From positions 6,778,001 through 6,842,000 of the forward strand of contig JAWQUS010000011.1 of NCBI GenBank assembly GCA_036365455.1: a DNA stretch of 64,000 bases, in the 5' to 3' direction. Both the position numbers and the translations under genes were made by a program. The notes under the pieces are model-generated. The model did not search any database and had not been told where the DNA came from. It worked only from the letters and a program-made list of their open reading frames with translations. Positions within the stretch are counted from its first letter, which is position 1. The number at the start of each line of letters is the position of its first letter. The DNA is from Macrosoma leucophasiata (Eukaryota; Arthropoda; Insecta; Lepidoptera; Hedylidae). Of the stretch, positions 1 through 12,761 are shown one piece after another.

Positions 1-275
1 ATGGAAGTGGTAAACAAGCATGCAGTTCACATTGATGTTAAGTGATGACTGCAGCCTATAGACACCCACACAAAGACCAAGGTCAAAATGCAGATGCGTT
101 ACCACTCCTGAGGCCTAAGGTCTTATGCCTCTGTGCCGGAAATTACAGGGCCGTACATTACCACCTGACCGGAACACGATAGTGTTGAACACTACCATTT
201 AGCGGCAAGTATATTAGGTAATGCGGTGGTGCCTACGCCCGCGAGCTCCGTCACTGGAGCTCTACCACCAGTAAA
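1..275 (-). repeat. Interspersed repeat family A (about 280 bp), near-complete
   Basis: The copy reads GTAAACAAGCATGCAGTTCA ... GAGCTCTACCACCAGTAAAA. Other copies end in an A-run on the opposite strand, so sense is minus. Its head has a small palindrome, GAGCTCC...GGAGCTC. No ORF and no convincing Pol III box. Confidence 0.85.
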
Positions 276-1368
276 AAACTCTATTTGCTATATTGCTACA
301 GATAAGGAACTCTTATGAAAAAAAAAACAGTAACATAGCTTTTACCACTGCACAAAGCATAGCAAAATTTACTTAATACTATACAAATAATGGTAATTGG
401 TACCTAAACAGATTTCGATACAAATAGTGAGGATCAATTTAGTCGATTTAAATCCGTACAGTGAACTACCACTAAAACCACTCCTTGACCAGCCACTCCC
501 AAACAGATGTGTACACTTATTTTTATAATTCTAAACCCCGCATTATTTTAAAGAAATAATGGATACAAAAACATTTTAGTTAGACATACACAAGCGACCA
601 CTAACCTATATAGGTTGTAGTACCTATTTATTAGATTTTCAACTTATTTTACTCAAATCATATAATCAATGACTTTAAGATGAAAACAAAAAGAATAAAG
701 TTTATTTAGACTCTCATTTAAGTAGCCACTAGGCACCTATAATGTCATCGCTTTTTTAGTCTCGTAATTGGAGGTGAGAAATATAACGTTTCATTTACTG
801 GGAATTTCAAGCTTTTGCAAATATTTATAAACAACTATGAGACAAAGTTACGTCCGGTTACGACTAATTTCAGTCCCAAATCACGAGTCTTCATTTGAGA
901 ACCACTGCCCTGGACTATTAAAAATATTAACTGTATTAATTGTAAGCAGATACCTCGAAAACAGAGAATGAGATAGTAATCTCGATAAACAAACGAAAAT
1001 CATTCTCGTCGATGATCGAATTGTTATAAATTCAATTACGCTATATCAATAACCGCCATCTTAGTATCGAGATATAATCTTACGTACATTATCCTTGGAT
1101 TGAAATCGTGCCCGTTTAATTTGGGTCATTTCAAATTAGCGAAGCACATTAATTTTAGAAATTATAGCCTAACGTGTTTACGTTTTAAAACAATATTCTT
1201 AGGATTCTGGTGTGCGAACGGTGCTTTGTTGTAGTTAGACGCGACAATGTGTACATGTACGGTGTGTCAGTATGCGTGTCTTACAGAACGGCTGCTCACG
1301 TTTGCACACACATATTTACATTACAGATACATCTTCAACGTAACACAACCAATCGCCAAACGCACTTG
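276..1368. other. No gene seen
   Basis: AT-rich DNA with only short frames; no repeat end, RNA gene or splice-supported exon recognised. Confidence 0.5.
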
Positions 1369-1607
1369 TTTTTTTTTTATTTATTTTTTTTTTTTTTTTT
1401 AATAAATACGCTTACACTCACAGCCCCACAGTAGGTATAAACCTGTGTCGTGGGTGCCGTTGTACACATACAACACATACACAAACACCCAGACCCGAAA
1501 CAAATATCTGTAGGCCATACAAATATTTGCTCCGGTGCGGGGATCGAACCCGCGACCCTTCGAATCAAACGGTGGTTTCGCACCGCTGGACTAACCGGGT
1601 CGTCAAA
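1369..1607 (-). repeat. tRNA-derived SINE (family C)
   Basis: The minus strand starts GACGACCCGGTTAGTCCAGC, has the B box GGTTCGATCCCC, and ends ACTGTGAGTGTAAGCG plus a long A-run (plus-strand T-run 1369-1400). Confidence 0.85.
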
Positions 1608-3689
1608 ATTACAACACAATTACAACTTGTGAATTACAAAGACTAGTATTTAGTAGTAGATAGATAATAGTAGTAGTAATACATAGTTTAACAGTTGTAA
1701 CTACTTTTGTTATTATACTTATTCTTTTATCTCGATAAATCTCCTGAATATTCATTTATTGTCTTTTATACATACTGTTTCTTATTGAAGTCATTTGCCA
1801 AAAGAAACGTACCTACTTATTCATGTTGTTTCAGATAGTTATTATAAACAAAATAATCTGTCAAAAGAGTAGTTATTATCTGTTCGATGATTTTCACTAA
1901 ACTTTTATTTCTTGGCTGGCAACACTTTAAGGAATAGTAAACGATGCGAAGACAGTTGATTATGATTCAATCTTGATCAACTCTCGGAATTCCTAATCGA
2001 CTTCGCAAATCGTAACAGTTAAACTACTCGCTCTACGAACACACAGGATGTCGAGATTCTTGTGATTATATTAAATCAAATATACTTCGAATATAACTCG
2101 CTTTTGTCGTCATTTCCGTACACATGGAGTTTATGATTGAGTATATTTTTAATTTACAGCCTAAATTCGAATTTGTCCGTACAAATCATGTTATATGTTA
2201 TACAACTTCACTCAAAAATAAAATAAAATAAAAACGGCCAAGTGCGAGTCGGACTCGCGTACCGAGGGTTTATCTGTGCTATAAGACGTTCCTTCGTACC
2301 AAATTTCAAGATTCAGGTTCACGGGAAGGTGGTAGCCTATAGGCTATAATTCCCTTGCGAGTTTCGAAAATTTGCGGAAATGTGGAACCCTAAATCTGAG
2401 CATTTGATACAAATTTCAGCTGAATAACTAGACGTGTTTCTGAGAAGAAGGGTCTTGACAGACGGACGGACGGACAACAAAGTGATCTCATAAAGGTTCC
2501 GTTTTTTTCCTTTTGAGGTACGGAACCCTACATAAACAAACAAAGCAAACGTAATCACAATTTATCTAGATTTTTCATCAATTGGTACTGCGCATGTTTA
2601 ACTGCATCCATAAAAAAAAAACAAACAAAACTCTAGAAAATTTTAGAAACACTCCAAACACGTTCCCATCTCTTTCAACATCTTTTTCCCAATAAAATAA
2701 ACCCGCAAGCTGTTAATTTCGAACAGCAGTATTTAATGATAAGAAGATCTACACTAATAGAAAAATAACACAACATCAATAGAGCGTGGCTTAATTGTAA
2801 AACGCGGCGTTTCTCATTCTCAACATCACTTGGTCTGATTTATCTAATTTTCATAGAGCAGGTAACTGTAACATGGACAGTCAATGTGTCGAAATACAAC
2901 ACTATTTTTAGGTAATAAACCTGGCAAACATGTATACAGTCCAAACTTATTATGAGTGAATAATGTAAATTAGAAATGATTTTTACTGGAAGAGTTACAG
3001 TATCAGAAGGCGTATTCTGTAACTCGGTGATGAGTTTGAAAGCTACTTTGCAGTACAATGCTGTTTTCCTAAAATGATCATACTTAATCATCATGTTTAC
3101 ACGTTGAGCGCGTTACCGGACTAATATGCTCGGTAAAGAACTTCACCGCGGTGCGAACGCCAATAATGAGGTTTTACCGCTCGTGCGGACTCCTGTTAGG
3201 TACGATATACTGTGAGTGGAATGGAGACAAATATATATTATTACTTTATACTCCAAGCCGATCTTATTACCATAGAAAAAAATATACATAGCACTTTTGT
3301 CCTGTACGTACTAAACGAAAACACTTTGCGTTCAGTGCGTTACCGGACGAACACAACTTGTAAGTTTATGTCCTGTATCGCACCAGCGGCGATGCAGTAT
3401 GCGTTAGTGTGGATCTGGACTTGATTACCGTTACACGGTTGTCGATAATATCATGTTTGTCCGCGCTTTATTTACGTAATAAGTATGTTTGTAATTCATA
3501 ATGAGGCGCTCCCAAAAAATGTTGGGTTATTTTTTTGACAAAAAAATTGAAGACATTAACATCATATCCGATATAAACAAATATTACAATAATTTCTCTC
3601 CGGGTAAGAAAATCAAAGTTTAAGATGATATAATAATTCCATCACGTTCAGTAAAAGCTAAATCCCCTGGGTCATATTGGGTTTGGCAG
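1608..3689. other. Non-coding apart from the repeat at 2234-2533
   Basis: Frames are short and show no domain. TAGTAGTAG microsatellite-like sequence near 1650. A GTGCGTTACCGGAC motif occurs twice (near 3110 and 3335). Confidence 0.45.
2234..2533. repeat. Interspersed repeat with CGGCCAAGTGCGAGTCGG start
   Basis: From AACGGCCAAGTGCGAGTCGG through a GACGGACGGACGGAC run to TTGAGGTACGGAACCCTA. The same layout is common in Lepidoptera. Small pieces also occur near 7055, 11455, 29325 and 63966. Confidence 0.75.
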
Positions 3690-4130
3690 AAGATAAATTT
3701 ACTTAATAAATATAAAAAGGAACTTCTCAATAAACTGGATCGTTTACTTAATAAATGCATTCGCTTCGTTTACGGTTTACGCAAATACGACCATATTTCT
3801 CTTCATAGGTCGCGTCTGAGATGGCTCCCCATCCGACAGCGACGGTTTGTCAGACTACTTTGTGTCCTTTTTTCTATTTTAAACGATACAAATTCCCCCA
3901 ACTACCTCAAAATTAATTTTAATATTCTGGGCGATTCTCATAACTTCAACCTTCGTTCATCTAAAACTTAAATCTTGCCACACCTTCTCATCGTACGGGC
4001 TTTATGTCCAATTCTTTCACAGTTTCTGCAATTAGACTCTGGAATGCTCTCCCTGCTGATATTAGGAAGTCTTCTAGTAAGTTCACTTTTAAGCGAAAGA
4101 TCCGGGAACACTTTTTGAGGTTGCTTTGAG
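3690..4130 (+). pseudogene. LINE reverse transcriptase C-terminal remnant
   Basis: The plus strand reads LLNKCIRFVYGLRKYDHISLH, then LRWLPIRQRRFVRLLC and, after a stop and frame change, FTVSAIRLWNALPADIR and FKRKIREHFLRLL. These are the conserved C-terminal motifs of CR1/Jockey-group RTs. The remnant is truncated at its 5' end and frameshifted near 3968. No RT catalytic region remains. Confidence 0.8.
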
Positions 4131-4139
4131 ACTTTTCTT

Positions 4140-6060
4140 TTTCTTTGGTTCGTCATTCTATTATATTTTATTTTGTTTTATTTTATATTTATATGAGTAT
4201 TTATGTAAGTATGTGTAATATATACATAGATATATAAGTAGTTTATACCGATCCATATATACATGTAGCTTATTTCACCGTTTTACATTATAAGCTTATT
4301 TTTATTTTCCCCTTCTCATATCACTACATAAAATATTTTTCACTACCCAAAGGTTCACTGGGAGAGAATGCTTTTTAGCATTAAGTTCGCCGTTATAAAT
4401 AAATAACATCGAAAAACATTTGTTTTGTTTTATGAACATCACTATCTGGTAATCGACAATTTGAAAATTTTGATTCTTTAGGTGCGCTTTACATGACATT
4501 TATGTCCGGTAAGACGTTTATATCTATAAGTCAAAAATCACTTAGCCAATTCTGCAACCAAGAAAAAAGCATACAATTGAAGGTTTAAAGGTATAGTCCA
4601 AAGTCAAAGAATTGCCATAAAATGAAATTTAACGAGAAATATAGGTTTAAAAAAAGATTGTGTACCGGACTCATGAGCCATGTTTCGCACCAAAAAAATG
4701 TTTCGTATATAGCAATATGGTCCAGTACCGCAACAGTGGAAATATTGTGTTTTTGAGCTTCGCAGTCAACGTGTTAAGCCAGAACAGCAATGTGCTGCAT
4801 AGTGGCTATCAAAATTAGGTCAATCGAAATACATACTTAATAGCTCGACAGCAAAGGCACTTCTGCATAACCTTATCTGTCTGCCACTAAATGGTAATAT
4901 GCTCAGTACTTTAGTAGTCCGTTTGGATGGTAAATAAATATTGCCTAAAGACATCTGTACAAAAACCAGTAATAGTTCTGCAACTTATGAACAAGCATGC
5001 AGTCGATATTAATGGTAAGTGAATATTGCAACCTATGGATGGACAAGGACACAAAAACCGAATAGTGAAATGCAGATGCCCTGAGGCCTAACTTATTTTG
5101 CTTTTGTGATAGTTATGACGGGATTACACTTACAAATAAATTGACGTATCTGTTTTAAGTAATACTTGTTGTTCTTTGACCAGCTTGCGTTGCTATAATT
5201 GATAACGACGCAACCATAATTACACATATCGCTCAATCATATTGAATTTATATCGGGGCCAGATGCTTAACAGGGCCCTAGGCTACAATAATGTGATGGG
5301 TCACTACGGGACAGTGTTGGACAAACAGACAGATATCGTATCAAGATTTCCGTAGTAGATTACTTCACGCCCGAATTTTGCCGTAGGGAAGGAAGAGTAT
5401 TGTGAACAGATTCATGTTCCGCCAGATATGTTTTTAAAATTAGATTAAGAGACGCACTTGTCGACATCACATCAAGCACATAATTCACCCTTTGGAAATG
5501 TCACTGAAAATCTTCCTAATTTCAACCAGGAAATAGGTTATAACGTATAAGAATATTTTTGTTACTAACAATATTGGAATTTACATTGATGAATACTAAA
5601 AGAATATACAATAGTAGGTAAATGACTGCAGCCTATATACCTAAAGACATCTACATAAAAGTAGCTAATTACAGATGCGTTGGATTGGAACTACTGAAGT
5701 CAAAGAACTTTTGTCCATATGCAAAAGTTAAGGGGTTAAACCGTTAAACGAATCATTCAATCGCCGAATCGCCAAATCCAAACTGTCAGGTCTAACAGAA
5801 GAAAGGCTCGGGAAAGACTGCTGTGCTACCATGACAACCAAAAAGCCATGAAATAATAATTGAATCTGACATTACGTGCGTCGGGTGAATTTTAAGATAC
5901 AAAAATATAACTACGTTAAGAAAAACCGACTTCAAAACTGAAAAGTAAAAAATAATAAAGATTTGATTGTAATTATGTACTACCTATTATTTATATGTGC
6001 TATTTACTAATAGGTTTGAAGTCGGTGCCAAGCCTTACACAAACAATTATATTTTAATCA
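4140..6060. other. Non-coding with old family A pieces
   Basis: A TATA-rich stretch at 4160-4270 and weak family A fragments at 4990-5120 and 5621-5690. No gene supported. Confidence 0.45.
4990..5120 (-). repeat. Repeat family A, old fragment
   Basis: GAACAAGCATGCAGTCGATA to TTGTGATAGTTATGACGGG. Confidence 0.6.
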
Positions 6061-6269
6061 CTTAAAATAAAATATATTTCACAAGCATGTGTTATTGCGA
6101 AATATAATAAAACAATTATTAAGGGTAAAAGCGACTTCTTTACGATATTCAATAAACTACAAAGTCTATTATATCGGTTGCCTAACTACCATAGTTGGCA
6201 ATAGATGGCGCTACTGCTACCATAAAGCAGTGCAATAAATGTGAAGGAAAGATTTAACAAATCGGGCAG

Positions 6270-6346
6270 GACTTCAGTAGCTCAATTGGAAGAGCGGCTG
6301 GACTAGATTCCCAGTAGGCCGCGAGTTCGAGTCTCGCCTGAAGTCA
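6270..6346 (+). repeat. tRNA-like sequence (SINE-type head), copy 1
   Basis: 77 nt that folds like a tRNA. The acceptor GACTTCAG pairs with CTGAAGTC (8 bp), the D arm is GCTC...GAGC, the anticodon-like arm is GCTGG...CCAGT with a 9-nt loop, and the T arm is GCGAG-TTCGAGT-CTCGC. The 8-bp acceptor stem and 9-nt loop are wrong for a normal tRNA. It recurs within repeats (6576, 32441, 34180 minus). I read it as tRNA-derived, not a working gene. Confidence 0.6.
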
Positions 6347-6575
6347 AATTTTTCTTTCCATTTATTTTTAAAATAAAATATGTTTCACAAGCATGTGTTA
6401 ATGCGAAATATAATAAAACAATTATTAAGGGTAAAAGCGACTTCTTTACGATATTCAATAAACTGCAAAGTCTATTATATAGGTTGCCTAACTAGCATAG
6501 TTGGCAATAGATGGCGCTACTGCTACCATAAAGCAATGCAATAAATGTGAAGGAAAGATTTGACAAATCGGGCAG

Positions 6576-6652
6576 GACTTCAGTAGCTCAATTGGAAGAG
6601 CGGCTGGACTAGATTCCTAGTAGGCCGCGAGTTCGAGTCTCGCCTGAAGTCA
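6576..6652 (+). repeat. tRNA-like sequence, copy 2
   Basis: Same 77-nt fold as copy 1 with one C-to-T change in the anticodon arm. Confidence 0.6.
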
Positions 6653-6730
6653 AATTTTTCTTTCCATTTTTTTTTTACATAAAATATATTTCACAAGCAT
6701 GTGTTAATGCGAAATAATATAAAACAAATA

Positions 6731-8529
6731 TTGAATTCCAAGCCCCTTATCTACACAATTTGAACGGTATCCCACACCAATAGACTTGATTTAGACAGAT
6801 TAAGCTTTATTATTATTTGAATATTCATAAATACTCGGCCAGCTATATCATTGTCTCTTCATTTTACAGTTATTTGAACGAAACAGATAAATTATTCATG
6901 CGTTCGAAAATCAGCAATCGACCGTCTCCGTTCGAATTCTAAGTTGGACTTAATGGTAAATTAAATATTGGGATAATTAATTGAATTTGCAAACGGTGAC
7001 CTGAAAATAAGTGATGACAATTGAGAATAATAGAATGTTAATTGAATTGTAAAATCGGTCAAGCGCATGTCGGAACAACAGTTAAGTTCCGTAGGCGGAA
7101 TGAGCGATGTTGAAACTGCGTGACAAGTGGATTTGAGTAAATTTTAGATCAAAATATTTTTAAGGTTGGGTTTAGTTTCTCTGTCATTTCATGTTTTCAT
7201 ATTTAACAATCGGCCTATTAAAATGTATAACAAAACGTCATTATTACAACACGATGCCTTAGTTTTTTCATTGATTATGACGATAATGTTACTACTTATT
7301 TTCACAATTTCACAACTAACTATAAGTTTCAATTCAAAGAACACCAAAGGAGATCAGCCAAAATGGTACATAGATTGTACATGAACAAACACTTTACATA
7401 AAATTTGTGCGCATAAAGCTGTATTTTTATCAGTATAATATTATACTGAAACCCGCCGGAAAAGTATTTAAAACAGTTTTTGAAAAAATCTGTACTTTTG
7501 ATATTCATGATGGCGTGGAAAGGAACGTAACGAAATGTAATGGCGTACGATGTAATTATTGTATCAGAAAGTATCGATTAACCATATTTAAAAAAAATCG
7601 GTTACATAATAAATAGAAAAATAAGTGAAAAAACACGTTAGATTTCATTTTAAGGTGCCAACAATCAGATGTAGACTTATTGAAATACATTCATTTAGGT
7701 TTTAAAATCAACACAAAAGCCTAGGTGACCCAGTCGATCAATGAATCGATATTCTTAAACATCGATATTTTGTGACAGCCGCCTATGTTGACACATCACT
7801 TTTTGACGCTTTGATATGTCACCTCATGTCTGTCACGTCATTGATGATTGACGTTTGACGTCATTAATTTGCTTCTGCTCGTTGGATATTGTTGGCGTTC
7901 TGTGTTTTTGAATACTGGCTTGTTTTTGTGCCTGTTGAAACGGATTTCGAGTGCTCTTGCGGTTTGGATTACGTAGGTAGTGCTAGAGGTTTCTGTTCAA
8001 GTCAGTTGATCTTGTGTTTTTTTTTCTGTAAATAATTTATTATAATCTGCAAAAGTAGACTGGAGTTTTCCAAAAAAGTGCTCGGTGTACAGTGAAATGC
8101 TATTTAAAAACATTCATATGTATTTGTGGATACAAGCGTGATTATTTATTGTACAAGTCACTTTCTTCTAGCAATCTACAAACCGTCCATTTAAATTAGC
8201 GTCTATAAGTACGAAAATAAAAAAGAATGCCGGAAAAAAATTTTTTTTTCGTCTTATCCCGGTTACGGATGTGACAAATGATGAAAAAAAAAATGTTTTT
8301 ATACAATTATGTGAGTATAACAGTAGTTGAATAAGCCTCAAAAATATTTTACCATATACACGGTGTTGATAAGATGCTATAAGTTTTTATTTCCTTCAGA
8401 ATAATAACTTGCGCATTTCTATACTTAAATTATTCATTAAAAATGTGCTTTAATTTAAATATAACAGTAGTTTACTTTTCATGGATTGTTTTTTTATTGA
8501 TGCTGCATTAGTTTGCTAATATCTAAACT
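6731..8529. other. No gene seen
   Basis: Short frames at 7166-7384 and 7407-7616 have no recognisable domain. A TGACGT cluster is listed separately. Confidence 0.4.
7766..7880. promoter_or_regulatory. Cluster of TGACGT (CRE-like) motifs
   Basis: Repeated TGTCA/TGACG motifs with GTCACGTCATTG and TGACGTTTGACGTCA within 100 bp. It could be a promoter or enhancer, or a repeat end. No coding exon was found beside it. Confidence 0.3.
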
Positions 8530-9066
8530 AATATTATTAAGAGGTAATATTTTTTTTGTTTGTTTGTTTGTAATGAATAGGCTCAATAACTACTAGACCG
8601 ACTTTAAAAATTATTTCACAATTCAAAAGCTACATTATCCGCGGGTATCATAGGCTATATTTTATTTTGGAAAAAATATTGTTCCGTAAGATATTTGGGT
8701 TTTTCAGACACAAGGTGTAAAAAATCAACCAGAAAAGTTACTTATTTTGCGTACGCTGCCTAAACTATAAAAGATATCGAGGAATATCTTTTATAGTTTA
8801 TTTCACTATTCGAAAGCTATATTATCCACGGGTAACATAGGCTATATTTTATTTTGGAAAAAATAGGGTTCCGTAAGATATTTGGGTTTTTCAGACACAA
8901 GGTGTAAAAAATCAACCAGAAAAGTTACTTATTTTGCGTACGCTGCCTAAACTATAAAAGATATCGAGGAAGACTTTAGGCTATATCTATGTATAATCAT
9001 CACGCTAAGACGAATAGGAGAGGGTAGGCAACATTGCACCGCGTGAAGCCGGGGCGGGCCGCTAGT
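8530..9066 (+). mobile_element. Helitron-like element with internal tandem duplication
   Basis: Starts near AAACTAATATTATTAAGAGG and ends GGGGCGGGCCGCTAG before T. An internal block of about 175 bp (CACAATTCAAAAGCTACATT ... AAAGATATCGAGGAA) occurs twice, near 8619-8793 and 8803-8971, nearly identical. The start also matches 56050-56190 in HP1 intron 1. Confidence 0.75.
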
Positions 9067-10668
9067 CCTATGATAAAAAGGTATCTATACATATTTTAAT
9101 ATAAAGCAATGCGTTATATAAATCGACTGGAGCATATGAAATAGAATAATCAAATTTTACTCTAGGCCTACGCCTTCAAAAAAAAGGTAAAAGTGAAGAT
9201 GTAGTAGGTGCCACAGATATATGAATATTTTCTTGTTATTCTGTGTGTAGGGTACCTACAAGTACTTATGCATACGTCCACAATTCTACGGTTATTTGAA
9301 ACTTATATGAAAGATAGGTTCTAATCATGCAATTCACCAAGGGGTACCAATAAGAACCATCCAAATTGGAGAAAAGCCGAAATCAATTTAAGAAAAATAT
9401 AAAAAATAAATTACTCCAATCTGGATTTACAACCTCTAGACTAGATTAGAAGATAATGGGACTGAACCCTGTCTAAACTATGACTACTGTATCAACAGAC
9501 TTCAGTATTGGGACATAGAAATAGAAATGGACTAAGTAGCACAAGGTACTAAAAACGACGCTCTACTTTATATGCCCCGTCACAATTATTTGCAACTCTA
9601 CACTAGATGCTCGCACATAACAGTTTTCACTAATTCGTCTACTTCACTTGACCAACATCTGCGTTACGCCTCCATATAATGAGAGCGATCTTGCATTAAT
9701 TTGTGAGGAAAATAGGAACAATAATTTACAAGGTATCACGCAGCCGTTATATTTTTAATTTCAAACGTAGCGGTCGGCTGACCATCGTGATATGTGAATG
9801 TTGTAGACATGACAGGCTTCAGTTAATTATTTAACGTATTTTTTTATTTGTGCTTTCCGTTTGCTTTAACCTTTTATAAAAAAACGTGGGTTAAAATCGT
9901 TTAAATGTTTATATTAAAATTATAAATTGTAATAAATTCAGATTCTATTTTAAAAATATTTTTTTTGCATAGGTAAATTAGCAAACAAGCGAGCAGTCCA
10001 CATAGATGATTAAAACATTAAAATATCTATATAAATCATATAAAGCAAGAAATTTAAAATATTGTAGATGCGATGGTATTCCTCGATCGGTACTAATTAG
10101 GCTCTATCGTCATTAAAAACGAATATGAAAGTATATTTATTTCTCATCTTAGAACTACCCAATTATTATTTTTTCTTCACGAATTGTTTTTTTTTTTTTT
10201 GTTGAAAAAACGAATAAATTGAATTCAACCCACAAATCCAGTAGCAACTCGTATTTAACAATGTAAAACTGATTTTGAATATACCTATTATAATTTTGAT
10301 GATGTGTAAGTTTTGGAGAAAACAACACTAATTTAATTTCTCTGACATGTCTAATACTTGTCAAGTACCTACCCACGTTGAGATAAAATATGATTACGTT
10401 TATATGTAGGTACTTCCGTATCAATACATCTTACTTTGAAATAATTCACAGAATCCATTAAAAATATTTTTTTACTTATTCATAATTTTGATTATTATTC
10501 TCATAAGGGAAATACAACTAAAAGCAGGAAATACAACGAAAACATAGATTATATTCATGCACTATGTTTTTTATTATTGTATTGATTAATACATAAGCTG
10601 TATAAGGTTGTCACGTATATCCGTTCTTATTAATTATTAACCTAAAATATATTATACTAGCTGTTGCT
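9067..10668. other. No gene seen
   Basis: AT-rich; a possible family A remnant at 9978-10130 (AGCAAACAAGCGAGCAGTCC). The frame at 10155-10424 is low complexity. Confidence 0.4.
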
Positions 10669-10838
10669 TGCGGCTTCGAACGCGTGGATGTCGTTTTATA
10701 AATAACTAAGCCTATGTTCTTTCTCAAAGTCAGCTTTATCTCTGTACCAAATTTCATTAAAATCGATTCAGTCGTTTGGGCGTGAATAGATAACAGACAG
10801 ACAGAGTTACTTTCGCATTTATATTATTAGTAGGGATT
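10669..10838 (-). mobile_element. Helitron-like element with ACAGCTAG end
   Basis: The minus strand begins TCCCTACTAATATTATAAAT, has CTGTCTGTCTGT and AAATTTGGTACAGAG, and ends AAGCAACAGCTAG. This is the common lepidopteran Helitron-derived layout. Confidence 0.75.
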
Positions 10839-10880
10839 TCTAGCCATCCAAAGACGTCCATCCATATCCTAATAATATTG

Positions 10881-11090
10881 ACGAGCGTGTTGGTCCAGCG
10901 GTGAGTGTCGATCGTTTTAACTGAGTTTCACGGGTTCGATCCCCGTACCGATACAAAAAGTTGTATGGCCTATAGATATTTGTTTCGGCTCTAGGACTGT
11001 GTATGTTTTGAGTGTGTACAACGGCACCCACGACACAATTTAGTAGCTTGTGTGAGCTGTCAGTGTAAGCGTATTTTTATTAATTTAATA
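10881..11090 (+). repeat. tRNA-derived SINE (family C)
   Basis: A-box region TTGGTCCAGCGGTGAG, B box GGTTCGATCCCC, body CTATAGATATTTGTTTCGGC, tail CAGTGTAAGCGTATTTTTAT. Confidence 0.85.
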
Positions 11091-11884
11091 CTAAAATGAA
11101 GTAGACAATACATCAAAATACAATGAGCCGTTCATTTTAAAGTACGACCAATATCTTCAAATAAATCATATAAAACTTACTAAACTATCACTATATAATA
11201 GAAAATATCATGTACATAACATTATGTGTAATTTAATGGTCCCAAATAAATTTATATATTCTGAAAATTATAATATATCACAGTCAATTCGATAATCTGT
11301 GGGAGAAACTAACACGACGCCTCTATACATTCTTAAGGCAAAAATTACGGTACATGCGTCGGGCATCGCATGTTTCATACCCGTACGATATTCATTTTCT
11401 ACAGCAACACCTACTAAAGCTATTTGCTTTGTCAGTTGTAATGTGCACGACAGTTTTTTAGGGTTCCTCAAAAGGAAAAAAAAGGAAGTCACGCCTGGTT
11501 TTCTCTGAAAGGACACACAACACAATGTACAGAAAATAAAAAATAAAAGGGAGAATTACCTTGTCCCAACTTTGAAATATTATCTGGCGAACCTAAAGAA
11601 CATTAAATTACCCTTTATTTATAATATCTTAATTCACCGGAATCTATGGAACTTGCGATAGGTAATTCTATAGACGATTGAATTAAAATTTGACACACGT
11701 AGATATATAAATTAGTGACCCAAACATATACCTACGTGTAACGTTTTTACATTATACCTGAAAAAGGGGCCAAATTATACTTTTATGAAATAAAATAGAT
11801 ATAAAAAAGTTTTTCAAAGTATATTGAGACATCATATCTAATAGGTAATAGATCTTATTCTTCAAATCCGACATCTACCTATCT

Positions 11885-12576
11885 TCTTAATATATATAAA
11901 TCTCGTGTCACAATGTTTGTCCTCAATGGACTCCTAAACCACTTAACCGATTATAATAAAATTCGCACACCATGTGCAGTTCGATCCAACTTGAGAGATA
12001 GGATAGTTTAAATCTCAAATTATAGTCGCAATTTTAATTTATTGCTAATTATTTGTCCGTTATTATTTGACAGTCACAATTATCTGTTAACTCCAAATGA
12101 TTCTAACAGATGTCGATACCATTCGACTGGGTTGAGTGAGTAATCAATAGATGGCGCTGCTATGGTAAATCTACAAACGTGTCATTTATGCTACATTTTA
12201 ACAGCATAATTACCACGTGTTGTTGACGCTATAAAATTAATTAAATTTATTTTGTAGTGAACGAAATACCGTATAATTCAATTATTTCCACTTTTTAAAT
12301 TTTTGGTGTTAGCATAGCCGGCCACGTGTTACATAGACTGAAGTGTAAATTGAATTCATATTATAATGAATGAAGATAATACAGTGAAATTAATCCTGTT
12401 TTACAAGAGAGGTAGGTAAATAAGGAGATCACCAATTTTTTTTACAAATACCGTCTGTGTGAAAAAGCATAGTGGACTCCGTGACTGATGTTCTCTTATT
12501 GTTCCTCTTAGATTGTTTACTATAATGTAATATAACAAAAACTTTAGCCACAGCAACGCGTGGCCGGGTCAGCTAG
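11885..12576 (+). mobile_element. Non-autonomous Helitron, long form
   Basis: 692 bp from TCTTAATATATATAAATC to GGCCGGGTCAGCTAG. Before CTAG there is a short hairpin (GCCAC...GTGGC). The same element is at 39220-39904. No Rep/helicase coding. First of three Helitrons in a head-to-tail row. Confidence 0.88.
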
Positions 12577-12761
12577 TCTTAATATATATAAATCTCGTGT
12601 CACAATGTTTGTCCTCAATGGACTCCTAAACCACTTAACCGATTATAATAAAATTCGCACACCATGTGCAGTTCGATCCAACTTGAGAGATAGGATAGCT
12701 TACATTACGCTATGACTAATAGGAGCAGAGCAGCGCGGGCGAAGCCGGGGCGGGCCGCTAG
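12577..12761 (+). mobile_element. Non-autonomous Helitron, 185-bp form
   Basis: Starts TCTTAATATATATAAATC directly after the CTAG of the previous Helitron and ends GGGCCGCTAG. Same size as the copy in the LINE ORF1 at 37278-37462. Confidence 0.9.

Larger units (their letters stand above)
6061..6730 (+). repeat. Tandem repeat, 306-bp period, each unit with a tRNA-like core
   Basis: Two full units in direct order, about 95% identical by eye. Shared blocks: TTTCACAAGCATGTGTTA, GTAAAAGCGACTTCTTTACG, AATAGATGGCGCTACTGC, then a tRNA-like core, then CAAATTTTTCTTTCCATTT. A third, partial unit starts at 6678. The tRNA-like cores are at 6270-6346 and 6576-6652. Confidence 0.85.

Noticed and set aside
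6270..6652. Functional tRNA genes
   Set aside because: Cloverleaf-like, but with an 8-bp acceptor stem, a 9-nt anticodon loop and placement in a dispersed repeat; no credible anticodon assignment.
6061..6730. CRISPR-like array
   Set aside because: Two and a half 306-bp units in a eukaryotic genome; no short spacers.
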